This document shows positions 50,536 through 62,379 of a stretch of DNA of 64,000 nt, in pieces. The number at the start of each line of letters is the position of its first letter. Position 1 is the stretch's first letter. Source of the stretch: Lethocerus indicus (lineage: Eukaryota; Arthropoda; Insecta; Hemiptera; Belostomatidae); contig JACDQD010000105.1 in assembly GCA_019843655.1 (NCBI GenBank), positions 1,922,001 through 1,986,000 on the forward strand, given 5' to 3'. The position numbers and the translations under genes were made by a program. The notes below the pieces were generated by a model. The model was not told the DNA's origin. It saw nothing but the letters and a program-made list of their open reading frames with translations, and made no database searches.

Positions 50536-52179
50536 GTGGCATCTATTGAGTCGTGCCTCTGTACCACAGAAAACATTTTGGTCGAGACGCTCGTAAAATT
50601 TGCATTGACGTGCCGGGCGCACACTCCCACCGATCAGCATGTATCCAAAATCTCAGGAACCCACTCTGGATCCCACTCCAGTCTAATGCCCCGTTTCATG
50701 AAAATGTAGCCACTCTATAATCCAGCCTCTTGTTTCTTCGATCCTTCATAGTTCGAAATGCAATCATAGTTCGTTTTCGATTTTCGATAGTCCAGTTTAT
50801 GATATGCGTTTTAGCTACAAATTATATTTATTCCTTAATGTATTATAATAATGTTTTTCTGATATACCATATGATGCAAAAGTTATGATTTTATTGGAAT
50901 TAAGAAATTATTTCGAGGTTTTTGTGTTACATCGGCCGAAGTAAAAACAATTAATAATGTAAGCTGAAGCCGTGATTTTATGTAAGACTACTTAAAACGT
51001 ATAAATCAATTTTATTTCTCAAAGTGATTCTGCACGGAAATTTTGTATTTATAATATAATGATGAAAACTGTATTCAGTATAAATTTATACAATATAAAA
51101 TTACTCTCTTTTTGTTATATATTTTTAGAATATATTTAGTTTATATCCAACGTATTTTACTAATAGAAAATCTTCCATAAACGTCACATCAATATTAAAT
51201 GGAAACAAAATTAGTAAGTAAAGAGGTTGGGTTTAATGTATTGAGTAGTAACAACGTACGATAAAAAAAGAATGACAATTTACGATGACGATGAAGAATT
51301 GACTAAGATAAATTGAGTTATTTGGTGAACAAAGTTACTCAAAAATAATTATTGCTCTAGAAGGTGGGGGCAACGTAGAGTTGGACAATTACGAATATTC
51401 TCAATATATATAAAGTATCGTATTTGCAAACTTTCTGTATGAGGTCAATGCACTATTAAACCCCACTTACACTGTAATACATTAAATAGTTAAAAGAACC
51501 ATCGAATGTAAATGTGTTGCGTGAGTAACAGTGATAGCTGACGGAAACATCAACGGTCGGTAAGAAAAGGTGAGGCTTATCGTAAAGTGCTTGTCTGTCC
51601 GTCAATTTTTTTGTTTATTAACAACGTTCTATGAATACTACAACCAAATTAAACCGTACTTTATTTGTGGTTCATCGAGCGGATTTGGATTTTCATTCGA
51701 GTAGGCTAACAACACGAGAAAGAATGCTCACACTACTCATAAAAATTAGAATGAATTTTTGAGTCGATGGAACACAGCCTACAGGGAATCTGGAGGTGGG
51801 CAACGAACGAATCGGACGAGAGGGACCCAGCCGAAAGTATAAATCCGAAAATATAACGAGTTCGTATCCTGTTACGAGCCCGGCTGACCCGGGTTTTCAG
51901 TTAAAATTAATAGGCGATCGGCGGCGGCGGTGCACGGGCGTCTCTACGGTGACCGGCCCGGCCGACACCACCGTAATTACACATTTTCGGATACGTAAAT
52001 AACGGTTTACGGGTTAAGCCGAGAGGAGTCACGTCGGACGACGGAGTGGAAGTGGCCGGTTGGAAGGGGGCCAAAAGCGGCCCCGGATGAATGGAGTTGT
52101 GGGTTCATTGCACATAGTGTCTCTCTTCTCCGTCTATCGTTCCCTTCCCTTCCTTCTTCCATCCCCCTTTCAACCCCCA

Positions 52180-52720
<541 letters not shown>

Positions 52721-54800
52721 ATGGCTAGGCGTCCTTGATCTTCCCGACCCCACCCACCTACGCGTCCGACCGCACACCTCCTCCTTCTCCTCCTCCTCCT
52801 CCGCCTGCTCTTCGTTCTCCTCCTCCATCTTCTCCTTCTGATTCTCCTCCTCCACCTCTGCCACACTACCGCCGGTCTTGGCTGCGGCAGCTCCCGCACG
52901 ACCCCGTATAATAATGCATTTCACATTGCCAATCTTATATCCGCGGTCGTAAATGCAAATAGCGGATAGGAATAATTTAACAAGGTAAATAACCGGTCAT
53001 AAAATTATCTAATTTCTTGCTTTTTTATCAGGTTTTGCAATACGACACTTACCTGAATAATTTTAAACTTGGTACGTATCCCAGGTAAATGTGAGTTCTT
53101 TCGCCTCTAGTAAACAAAAACGTATTTGAACTTTTCTTTTTATTATTAGAAATATCACATTAATAGAATATTAAATAGTTTTAGTATATCTAGACATTAA
53201 TAGAATAGAAGAAAATACGAATTTGAGATAACAAATCTAGCAGGATATATGAATTGCTAATTTTTAAGTAAGGTTTGGGGAAATGGTTCATTGTTACAGG
53301 ACTTTCTAGGTGGTTTAGAATATTTATCCTTAATCATTGTCAAACGACGAAACAGTCATTGAGGTCTCACAGGTTAAATGAGTAACGGATGTATATTCTA
53401 GTGGACAAAATAATCGCGCTTATTGTGTAAAAACGATAAGTAAACAAGACTATGATGAAATCTTCCCAAGGGAAAAAGTATAGCGGCAACAAACTTGCAC
53501 TGAGTGGCCATATAAGTTGGCCGCGGGCCGACTCACGGGTGGGACAATTTCTAGGGTAATACATTCTGCCGGTATACATGTCCGGGGCCGGCTCAATGCA
53601 GGAGGCTTATAAAACTATTAGCGTATAAATAGACACATTTAGCTGTGCGCCCAGACCGGGCTAAGGCGCATATTAGAATGCTTGAAAGTTGACACCGAAC
53701 CAGTCGGACCGAGATCCGCAAAACCTCACACGATCGTTTCCACGTGTTGAATAATTTATCCGCCAAACTGGCATAATAACTACTACTTTTAATATCGTCT
53801 CAATTATTATGTATTACAGAAAGAATAATGGGTGCATGAATTATAAAAAAAATATATAAAAATGAGAATAATAAAATGACCATAATCGATATCTATCGAA
53901 ATGAACAAGATTTGCTTTCTGTTAATTATTCTTTAAATCAAATCCGTTAGTATTATTGGTATTATCATGGCCCTAACTTTCTTGTACAGATTCAGTCAAT
54001 TACGTAAAAGTGGAATTGGTGCATGCTCAGCATTTAAACGTTGTGGCCGAAGCTTCAAAATTCTTTACAATAATTATACAGCCAATATATTTTTTCTTAT
54101 CGTAATCGAAAATAAGTTTTATAAGCATCACCTAATTTGTATTCACACGCACACTCCTATCTGTTACGTTACTTCCTACGTTTAATTATTACAATATTAA
54201 AGTTATTATTTGTAAACTGCGAAATAAAAATTAAATGGAAAGAAAGCAAACCTAACAATGAATTACAAATGTTCATCCAGAGATATGATGAACGATTAAC
54301 TAATAATGAATTTGTTGCGAGGCTTAGATCAGTAATACATATGAGTTAGTGGCGTTTATGTTCGTATATATGGTGGCGTTTTAAAGGAGTTTAATTCTGT
54401 ATTACCGAGACAGTATTTTCGAACGTAATTCAATGCCTTGGTCCAAAGGAAAAAGGTATGATATGCATCGACCCACGGTCATTGCTACTCATCATGCAGT
54501 ACTTTCGCGTGATGCTGATTTTAGCGATACCGAGTAGTGGTAATTTACTGAAAACTAGAAGAAAACAGAGAAGAAAACAAAATTAATTGCGTTCGTTCAC
54601 GTATAATTACTTCCATTAAACCGCAATACCATCGGGTACTGATATCTCTTTTCAGGATTTGATTTCACTTTGTGATATCTTTGTCCACGAAATATAACTT
54701 AACTAAAAGATATAATTAAATGATCAGTTAGGTACTATCATTTCTGAGGAGATCGCAATAAAACAACGGACAATACCGATTTCAAAATTGGCCTTAAAGA

Positions 54801-54844
54801 GTTGAACTCCGCAGTTCAACTGCCGATTGAACTTGGCAGTTCAA
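54801..54844. repeat. Twin TTGAACT-N4-AGTTCAA palindromes
   Basis: Two perfect inverted repeats share the same 7-bp arms and a 4-base spacer. They are at 54801-54820 (8-bp arms, spacer CCGC) and 54827-54844 (7-bp arms, spacer TGGC). Each could be a dimer-binding site or a small hairpin. Confidence 0.8.
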
Positions 54845-56021
54845 AGTTACGAAGTCCCAAAAACATGAGCGACACTCAGTTGAGGTCTTTATAGCCAACC
54901 GAGTTGGTGTAGGTCATTCACCTGAGCAATACGCACTTAGGAATAATATACATTGATGATGTTTACCTTCATCCACCGTGCCACCGAATACATACAGTGT
55001 CAGAGGCAACAATATAGGCAGTTTTGGGGCAATGAAAATGAAATCCAACTTTTATCCAAAGGAATTCTGAGCCGGTATAATTTTCACTGCACATCCAAAA
55101 ATGAATAATAAAATACCTCTTACAAATATTTAAGGTACAATAAACAATACTAAAAACATGATGCGCTCACCAGATTACAGGAGTCAATGAAAAAAAAATA
55201 GAATTTCCTTCTTTGTCACTATAAGTATGTAGAATTCGAATTATACCATTTTATATAACCTATATTACTATTATAATCATAAATTATGTTCAACACAATA
55301 ACTCCGGCAAAATAAAATTTTCCTTCATCCAAACATTTTTAGACACACGTATAATCGCTAAAAGTATGACCCCCAAGTATAAGCTTAACAAATTTATCTT
55401 CGTTCTTGTGTTGAATTTAATGTTAACTTATCTGTTGCTTAGTAAACGAATACTATTAAGCAATAACAACGATAAATAATGCATACATATCCGTTTGCAA
55501 TATTTCTTTTATATCCACTAATTAAAGTCGTGTAATCATTACATCTAGACCAAAACAAAATACAATACTAATTTACTTTCTGATTTAAACGAAAACTCCT
55601 ACGCACTATAGAATTAATCCGAGAATGCGTACAAAAGAAATGTTTTGCTAAAATATCCAAAATTTCGGATGTATTAAAAATTAAAACTTTAGAGATTCGA
55701 CATTTCAGAAAAAAACGACATGCTCTTTCTTAAATATCAATAAAAAATAATGACCGTCACAGGTGCTTGATCTTGGAAAAGTCAATCACCTTGACCAAAG
55801 CCGACGTAATGTTGTTGGCGTGTCGAGAGGGCCACTAAACGCTATGATATAACATATCGATGAGACAATTTTCGATCGCCGACCCCGAACATGTTATTCA
55901 GAGCATATAATTCGTTTCTTTTCTGTCCACTTTTCTTTTTTATCAATTTTTTTAACTATGCATTTTTGCATACTGCCTTATGTAATTTTTACAACCAATC
56001 GAGGATTTTATATTCACTATT

Positions 56022-56023
<2 letters not shown>

Positions 56024-56116
<93 letters not shown>
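56024..56116. repeat. (CT)n microsatellite
   Basis: A pure CT run of about 93 bp. Confidence 0.95.
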
Positions 56117-56119
<3 letters not shown>

Positions 56120-56668
56120 CGTGAAACGATGCATTTTTATGGTTTTTATACCGAAAAAGAAGAAGCGGTTATATCGAAGCAAAGTATATATTAATAAAGG
56201 CAAACCACTTCGTATTCTTATTTGTTAATGCATGTTATTTTAGTTCATTTATCGGTACTTTCCAAATTGGAATGTATTTTTGCGTTTCCCTCGTACTGTC
56301 CCCAAGCGGAATTCAACACATGCTGGTAGCAATTAGTTTCCTGTATAGATTAAAAGAGAGACGGAAATCGGAACTTTCATCCACAGGCTAGGTAAAAAAT
56401 GGAAACCGATGTTTTGAAAGAAATAGTTGATAGGTTAATTCTTGTCAAATAACTTCATCATGCATAAAATCTAAATATTGTTATATAATAAAATAATACC
56501 GTAGATTTCGTCTGTTTCTGTCTCCTCTCGCCGGTTTGGTCTTTTGCTAGACTGGTTTCGGCTGCTCGCCATCTTGAGTAGCGGTGTTAGTCACTTTCGC
56601 ACTTTGGATGATTTTTGGGCATCCACTGCAGTTACTGTCACTTGTACTGTGGTGGTTGTCTGTTTGTC

Positions 56669-56670
<2 letters not shown>

Positions 56671-56730
<60 letters not shown>

Positions 56731-56738
56731 CTGTGTGT
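56671..56738. repeat. (AT)n-(GT)n compound microsatellite
   Basis: About 30 bp of AT run directly into about 38 bp of GT. Confidence 0.95.
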
Positions 56739-56965
56739 ATTGTGTTTTTGGGGATGTTGTTTGTCTTGAGTTGAGCGGGGGGTTCTTTTGTTAATCGGTT
56801 TAAGTCTTTGTCGGATCATCGGGTAAATATATATTTGATCACACAAGTATTAGGTTCTGACTTCCAAATATATGATAGAACACCTCTCTGGTATTGTGTA
56901 TTTACGATCATAAATGTTTTCCTGTTGAATCAAAATGGATCGAAAAAAGCTTGTTTTTAGTAATG

Positions 56966-57165
56966 GGTGCAAGTGCACCCAACGAACTTTAGTTAAGTAC
57001 ATTTCCGCAGCACATTAAGAGGGTACACTTGCACCGATAAACTAGCGCCCCCGTGAGTGAGCTGCGGAAATGTACTTAACTAAAGTTTGTTGGGTGCACT
57101 TGCACCGATAAACTAGCGCCTCCTGAGGGTGGTACGGAAATATGATTAACTAAATTTCGTTGGTA
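56966..57165. mobile_element. Foldback repeat with adjoining tandem copy
   Basis: The arms at 56966-57011 and 57061-57106 are 46 bp long and complementary except for one position (G opposite T), with a 49-base loop. The right arm overlaps a ~71-bp unit starting CACTTGCACCGATAAACTAG at 57026 that recurs, diverged, at 57097. The structure is one inverted and two direct copies of the same unit. It resembles a small non-autonomous element or foldback repeat. No coding sequence is present. Confidence 0.65.
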
Positions 57166-57280
57166 CATTCATTCTCCCTAGCCTATCATTATCGCGTGAA
57201 ACCAAATGCAAGTACTGAGTTATGTTCTGAATTTTCCCCTGGGATCTATCCGTTAACATCATTCAGACATGTTTAACTGA

Positions 57281-57347
57281 AGCCCCACCGGGTATCGAAC
57301 CCTCTTCTTACAATAACACCGTGTCGCTTTAACGACTCAGGCCCAGT
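57281..57347 (-). repeat. tRNA-like (degenerate SINE head)
   Basis: On the minus strand, GGGCCTGAGTCGTTAAAG... leads to GAGGGTTCGATACCCGG, a good B box with a paired T-arm. GTCG/CGAC gives a D-arm-like stem. The acceptor strands do not pair and no clear anticodon arm forms, so it is more likely a tRNA-derived repeat than a tRNA gene. Confidence 0.45.
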
Positions 57348-58076
57348 TCAATTCCAATTCCAATAATCTTTTTTTCTCTAAGTGTTTACATTGTTTTTAT
57401 ATTCACAATAATTAGATTTAGATATACCGGCTCGCATACCTTTCTATGTATTTTCCATTGTCTCTTTATCTTAATTGATGTACATTTTTTTCTTTTATAA
57501 TTTTATAGTTCGGGAAAGTGTTGGAATAAAAATCCGAGATTATAATTTTACACACAATTTTTACACTTTCACTCGCTCATTCACAACTAGTCACACTCGC
57601 ACTGTTCACCTGCCAAAACGTTTAGTTTGTTTGATTTATCCCGATCTTTTGACTCAGGCCCCAATCACCAGTGACTTCGGAATTCTTCTTCAATTACTTG
57701 GTTTCTTTTCATTACCGATTCAACGAGAGGAGCTCATAAAATCCAGTATATCCACTATCGATTCGCCATTTCAGCAGTACCGGTAGTTCCGTTCATGGGT
57801 ACGCGTGCGAGTAGCAAGGTTGGGGGAGCGGTATGAGAGCTATGAGAAAAAGGTCAGCAGACAGCGATTACGCATTTCCGGTAAGGCGCGTGTGCGTGCG
57901 CGCCAGGCCCAGACAAAACACAGGGGCCGTCCAGAAAGGAAGGAACTGTCATTTTAACGGCGGCCCCCCCTGACAAACTGCCCTGTTACAAACCCCGACT
58001 GAGATGTTGCGCCTCCCACATCATACCTCCCACTCACCCACTCCACTCTATTTCCCTCCCTCCGTGTATCTCTCTT

Positions 58077-58080
<4 letters not shown>

Positions 58081-58136
<56 letters not shown>
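58081..58136. repeat. (TC)n microsatellite
   Basis: A pure TC run of about 56 bp, preceded by TTTC variants. Confidence 0.95.
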
Positions 58137-58139
<3 letters not shown>

Positions 58140-59401
58140 TCTCACACGGAGACGTACAGCAACCGCGCTAGCGCATAGACACAACCACGGGCGTACCCGT
58201 AAGCAATTCTTTCCCCAGGCCTATCTCCCTCCGAGCGGTTCTTAAACTAATGATCAGTGTCCGAGGAGCGGTTGCTGTAAGGCGAATGCTGTAAGGCGAA
58301 TTTATACAAATAGTACTGGGAATAAAAAAGTGTACTCTATCCTACCCAACTATAATTCAGCCTTATACACTCCTGCTTCCCCTAGTAATTTCCGCAAGTT
58401 GCCAGGATGCGACATTCGCAGTTTACAAAATATTTTGTCTTAGTTATAATGACCGCAAAAATATAAAATGTTTGCGATAACGTCAAATATTAACCTATGC
58501 AAATCCTTATTTCCAACATAAAAACTATGAAATTTGCTAGTGAATATTTTCGGTTAACTAATCACTTATGTATTAGTTTTCATCTGTCCTTTCGTCAACC
58601 AAATAATGTAACCTCATATATACATATAACAGTTTGAAAGTAGTTTCAAACAAAAAGTCGATTAATAATGTAATAAAGAAACTGCTTATAGTTGCACTGA
58701 GATGTACAGTATGAAAGTTGTGTTGTAATGCTCAAATATTTTATCTTTGAACAATTTGTTTTACTTTTAACAACGTTTTACTCGACGTCGGTAATTATAC
58801 GTAATATAAGTTGTTTAAATCTATACTACCGTATAATATAAAAGTCAAATTTAGGAAGATGCAAGTTGGAAGATAAATAAGTAGCAGCGATAATTCAATG
58901 CGTAAAAGTTGCAGAAAGTATGCAAATTTCGTACTCACTTAACGAGAAATTATTACAATCATTGCAAATAATGTAACTTATAATAATATATAATTCTAGC
59001 GCTACAATGAAAAATATATTTGTTTTGGCACCTAGGGTCTGCCGGTGTTTCGGAATTTGTGTGAAATAAGTGAGTGCGCACAGAAAGTGGCACAAATAAT
59101 CAATGTAAGTTTGGCCAAAAAAATGTTCCCAAAAGTTTTTGACGCAGAATTTTAGATTCCATTTGCAGCCAAAAACTTTACTGTCTTAATCTGTTGATGA
59201 TCACTGTAAGCATAAGGATATATTTGTATTTCTCCCCGCGTGCATTGGGTCATATAAATTTTGTGTAGGTAATTTTCTCATTTAGTACACATACAGAGAC
59301 AAACGCGCGCGTACACACATAGCGATTCTATCTTTCTCTTCTTTATATCTCTTTCTCTTAGGCGCATACACACACACAGAGTCTGTCGGCTTGTACCGTT
59401 A

Positions 59402-59634
59402 TTACAGGAGGACGCCGCCTGTGCCTACAACATAGAGCAGCGGCTCATAAATCCAATGAAGACGCAATAAGTTATAGTTTAATGTATAAGTGTCCGTTGC
59501 TGTAAGGTACGCCCGCACCACCCACTCGACAGCCCCACTCCACTCTCTTCTCCCTCGCTCTTTACAAGCTTCCAGTCTTCTCAACAGATCCTGTCTCAGG
59601 TCTCCCTTTAATTTGTATACTGCCTGCGCCAACC
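59402..59634 (-). CDS. Possible downstream exon of the proctolin-like precursor
   Basis: A minus-strand stretch begins after GGTAG (intron end 59635). Joined in phase 1 to the exon ending at 59859, it stays open for 77 residues to a TAA at 59402-59404. It encodes a charged, helix-like segment (LKGDLRQDLLRRLEACKERG) with dibasic Arg-Arg sites, then a less convincing hydrophobic end. The acceptor lacks a good pyrimidine tract, so the link is weak. A second AG at CGCAG a few bases further gives a frame that stops early. Confidence 0.3.
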
Positions 59635-59858
59635 CTACCTCACTATTTGCTTTCCTAACTGTCTAACCAAGAATTGCTCATATGCACCAGAGTTATATGA
59701 GACTAATTTAAAACGTTGTACATCATACACTGAAGGCGATATATTTCAGTGGCGAACATTATGCGTTCCTTTCAAGAAACATCACCTGCCGGCAAACAGT
59801 CCGGCCAAGAGGTATTCGGATAACTTCTCCAACTTATATAAACTTTCGAAATACTTAC

Positions 59859-60015
59859 TAAACACATTCGATTGATTGTAAGATCTGCCTACTATTGGTA
59901 ATATTTCACGAAATTCGTAAATATTCGAATGGGCAGTTGGTAGGAACCGACCATGAGCGACAGAAATCGATATTAATGCTGGAATAATAACTAGGCACTT
60001 CAAATAGAAATTCAT
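59859..60015 (-). CDS. Candidate proctolin-like neuropeptide precursor, first coding exon
   Basis: On the minus strand the ATG at 60015-60013 begins a clear signal peptide (MNFYLKCLVIIPALISISVAHG). It is followed directly by Arg-Phe-Leu-Pro-Thr (residues 23-27), then AHSNIYEFREILPIVGRS. Insect proctolin is Arg-Tyr-Leu-Pro-Thr, and in known precursors it lies immediately after the signal peptide. Here Tyr is Phe, and Thr is followed by Ala-His rather than a basic cleavage residue, so processing would have to differ. A consensus donor (TTTA|GTAAGT) follows at 59859/59858, phase 1. Without splicing the frame runs to a stop at 59784-59782 (77 aa). TTTTATATTAG just upstream of the ATG could be an acceptor from a 5' exon. 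It may instead be an unrelated small secreted protein. Confidence 0.45.
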
Positions 60016-62037
60016 ACGCTTTCTAATATAAAATAAAACACTAACACTTCGTAATTGGTGACCCTACCGACGTCCTAAAATTACCTGTAGTAAACATATT
60101 TAAATCTTGACATAATGTTATACCACGCATTGTGTTATGGACGTTAACGTGTTAGGGATGAACAGCACAGTGTTCACAATAATAGTTCGATCCTTCCACC
60201 GCTCACAACATAGAATGTTAGTTAAGAACGTGTTCTTAATCTGTTTACTTTGATAGGGGTAAACCTCAGTTTTTTATTTCTTTTCAAGAAAAACTCACCA
60301 AATTCAAAAAGCGACGATAGCTATTTTCGCCGGTTACGTTGTTAATTGATACATTAGTGGAGGATGTGGGAGGCTAAAAAGTGGAAAACGACGGCTTATT
60401 TTCATACGATTACCAATATCGCGTTTTTATTTGAGCATAGAGATTGACGTCAATATCGTGTACGAACAGTTATGCGGGCTAAACATCGACAAAGAAAACC
60501 GTTCGCGTTTAAGACCGGAGCGCGAATTAAAGGGGGAGGGTGCTTTGCGGTATGTAATTAACAGTACTTAAGAGCTGCATAACATAGCCTCACCCATATT
60601 TGCGACAATATAAAATTTCGAGTAGGAGGGCGAGGAAACTTCACTGGAACCAGTAGGGGGGCGGAAGCTTCAATTAAAACATGTAAAAATCATCCATCCT
60701 AAACCATTTGCCGATGCAAAGTTCGGTAATGGCATTTTGAAATTCATGTTTATCTGCTAATTCCGACGTCATGTCCATATTTCAGGTGTATGCATAATTT
60801 AACGGTCTTCTCGTTGTCCCTACCACAACCGTTAGGGGTCGTAAACGAATTCTCGCTCGAGAAAATTCTTTCAGAAAAATATAACTAATACATACACACA
60901 CACACTACAAAAAGTGTATCCCACACAAGGTTTTTTTCAAAATACATTAACAAAAAATAACGTGAAGATTGTATAACTGTAGAAACAGACTTCTATTCAG
61001 TCATCCAGGTCCGTCTATATTAAGTAATAGCAATTAAATATTTTTTGTATTCCTAGTTAACTTAATCGGGCTGTAAATGTTGATTTCTACTCTTCTATTT
61101 CTATTTCCGAGGTTGCTAATTAAGACCTATTAAATTATTGTTAAAGTATATTAATTAAATAAAAGTTACCACCGCCACTAAGAGGTTTCATCACGTAATC
61201 GAAGATAATGAACGAGATTCACTGGTGGTGTGATAGTGAGGGGATGATTCATGAATCGCATAAGGTACATATTTCCGCCAGAATTAATCGATACCTGTCA
61301 TAGATCCAAGATGTCAATTGTTTACGTACTTATTGCTATACAGCTGCACCGGCTGGGGAGATTCGACAGAAACCAAGAAAAGTGCAGATCCTGCTCTTAC
61401 AACCAAGGCGCCAGAATTCTCACCGGAAACAAGTAGGGATAAAAGGCAAGAACAAGTTAAAGTTTTCCTTCAGCGAGCTTCCTCCCACCGTCAGTAGACT
61501 ACGCATAGGCTTCCACAGCGCTTTGCTCGGGAGGAAATAGGCGGAATGAACTCACGATGAGGAGGAAATAAATTAGCTAAGACGGTCATTTCGGTATGAA
61601 TGCAAGCCTTTCACTGATGACAGCCAGACTGAATGAGTTTATGGGGAGGGAGTGCTGGAATCGCGAACTAATTCGCATTGTCGGGGCACTTTAATGACAC
61701 TATACGTACCATGGTTTAAGGCGAACCGCCTCCCGATATACTGTTATATATAAATAAATAGTATAGACTAGGAGGGGGATAGTGTTTACACGTGGTGTGA
61801 GAGGTCCACCGCCGCTCCCCTCCTTTATGCCCGAGTAAATTATTAAGCCCTCCCTCCGTCCCGTCCGTCAAAAAAAGATTATTCATTTGCATACAGATTT
61901 CAGATTATACCTCTAGTCGGATCTTAATTAAAAAATGGTGTCCGAGCGATTGGCCAGCTCCTTTCCTTTTGTTTTTAGACGACGACGGCGCACCTTTATT
62001 TTCTGCGTTACAATTGGCGAGAGGTAAAAAAATGTGC

Positions 62038-62040
<3 letters not shown>

Positions 62041-62069
<29 letters not shown>
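62041..62069. repeat. (TA)n microsatellite
   Basis: A pure TA run of about 29 bp. Confidence 0.9.
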
Positions 62070-62072
<3 letters not shown>

Positions 62073-62287
62073 CACTCACACGGATATAAGAAGAAAAAAT
62101 CGAAATAGTCGAATGAATAATTAGCATCCTGTATTACCGGTCGGGGAATTAATAACAAGAAAAGGGCTCCGGAATATATTCGGCACAACTTCGGTTTTAC
62201 CGATAGGTATCGGAAATTTTCAGGAAGGTGGTCATTTAAATAATTCTTGGAACCAGTCCTCCGTCTAGATTCGTTTAATATATTACA

Positions 62288-62290
<3 letters not shown>

Positions 62291-62337
<47 letters not shown>

Positions 62338-62379
62338 CACACATACATATATACATATACATATACATATACATATATA
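62291..62379. repeat. (AT)n and ATATAC repeats
   Basis: About 40 bp of AT lead into CACATACATA and six-base ATATAC repeats. Confidence 0.9.

Noticed and set aside
53610..53660. Two TATA-like boxes (TTATAAAAC, GTATAAATAG)
   Set aside because: No initiator, donor or coding exon follows within several hundred bases, and TATA matches are frequent here.
57475..57786. 103-residue plus-strand frame
   Set aside because: AT-rich codons, a poly-Phe start, no motif, and it adjoins a tRNA-like repeat. It is probably chance.
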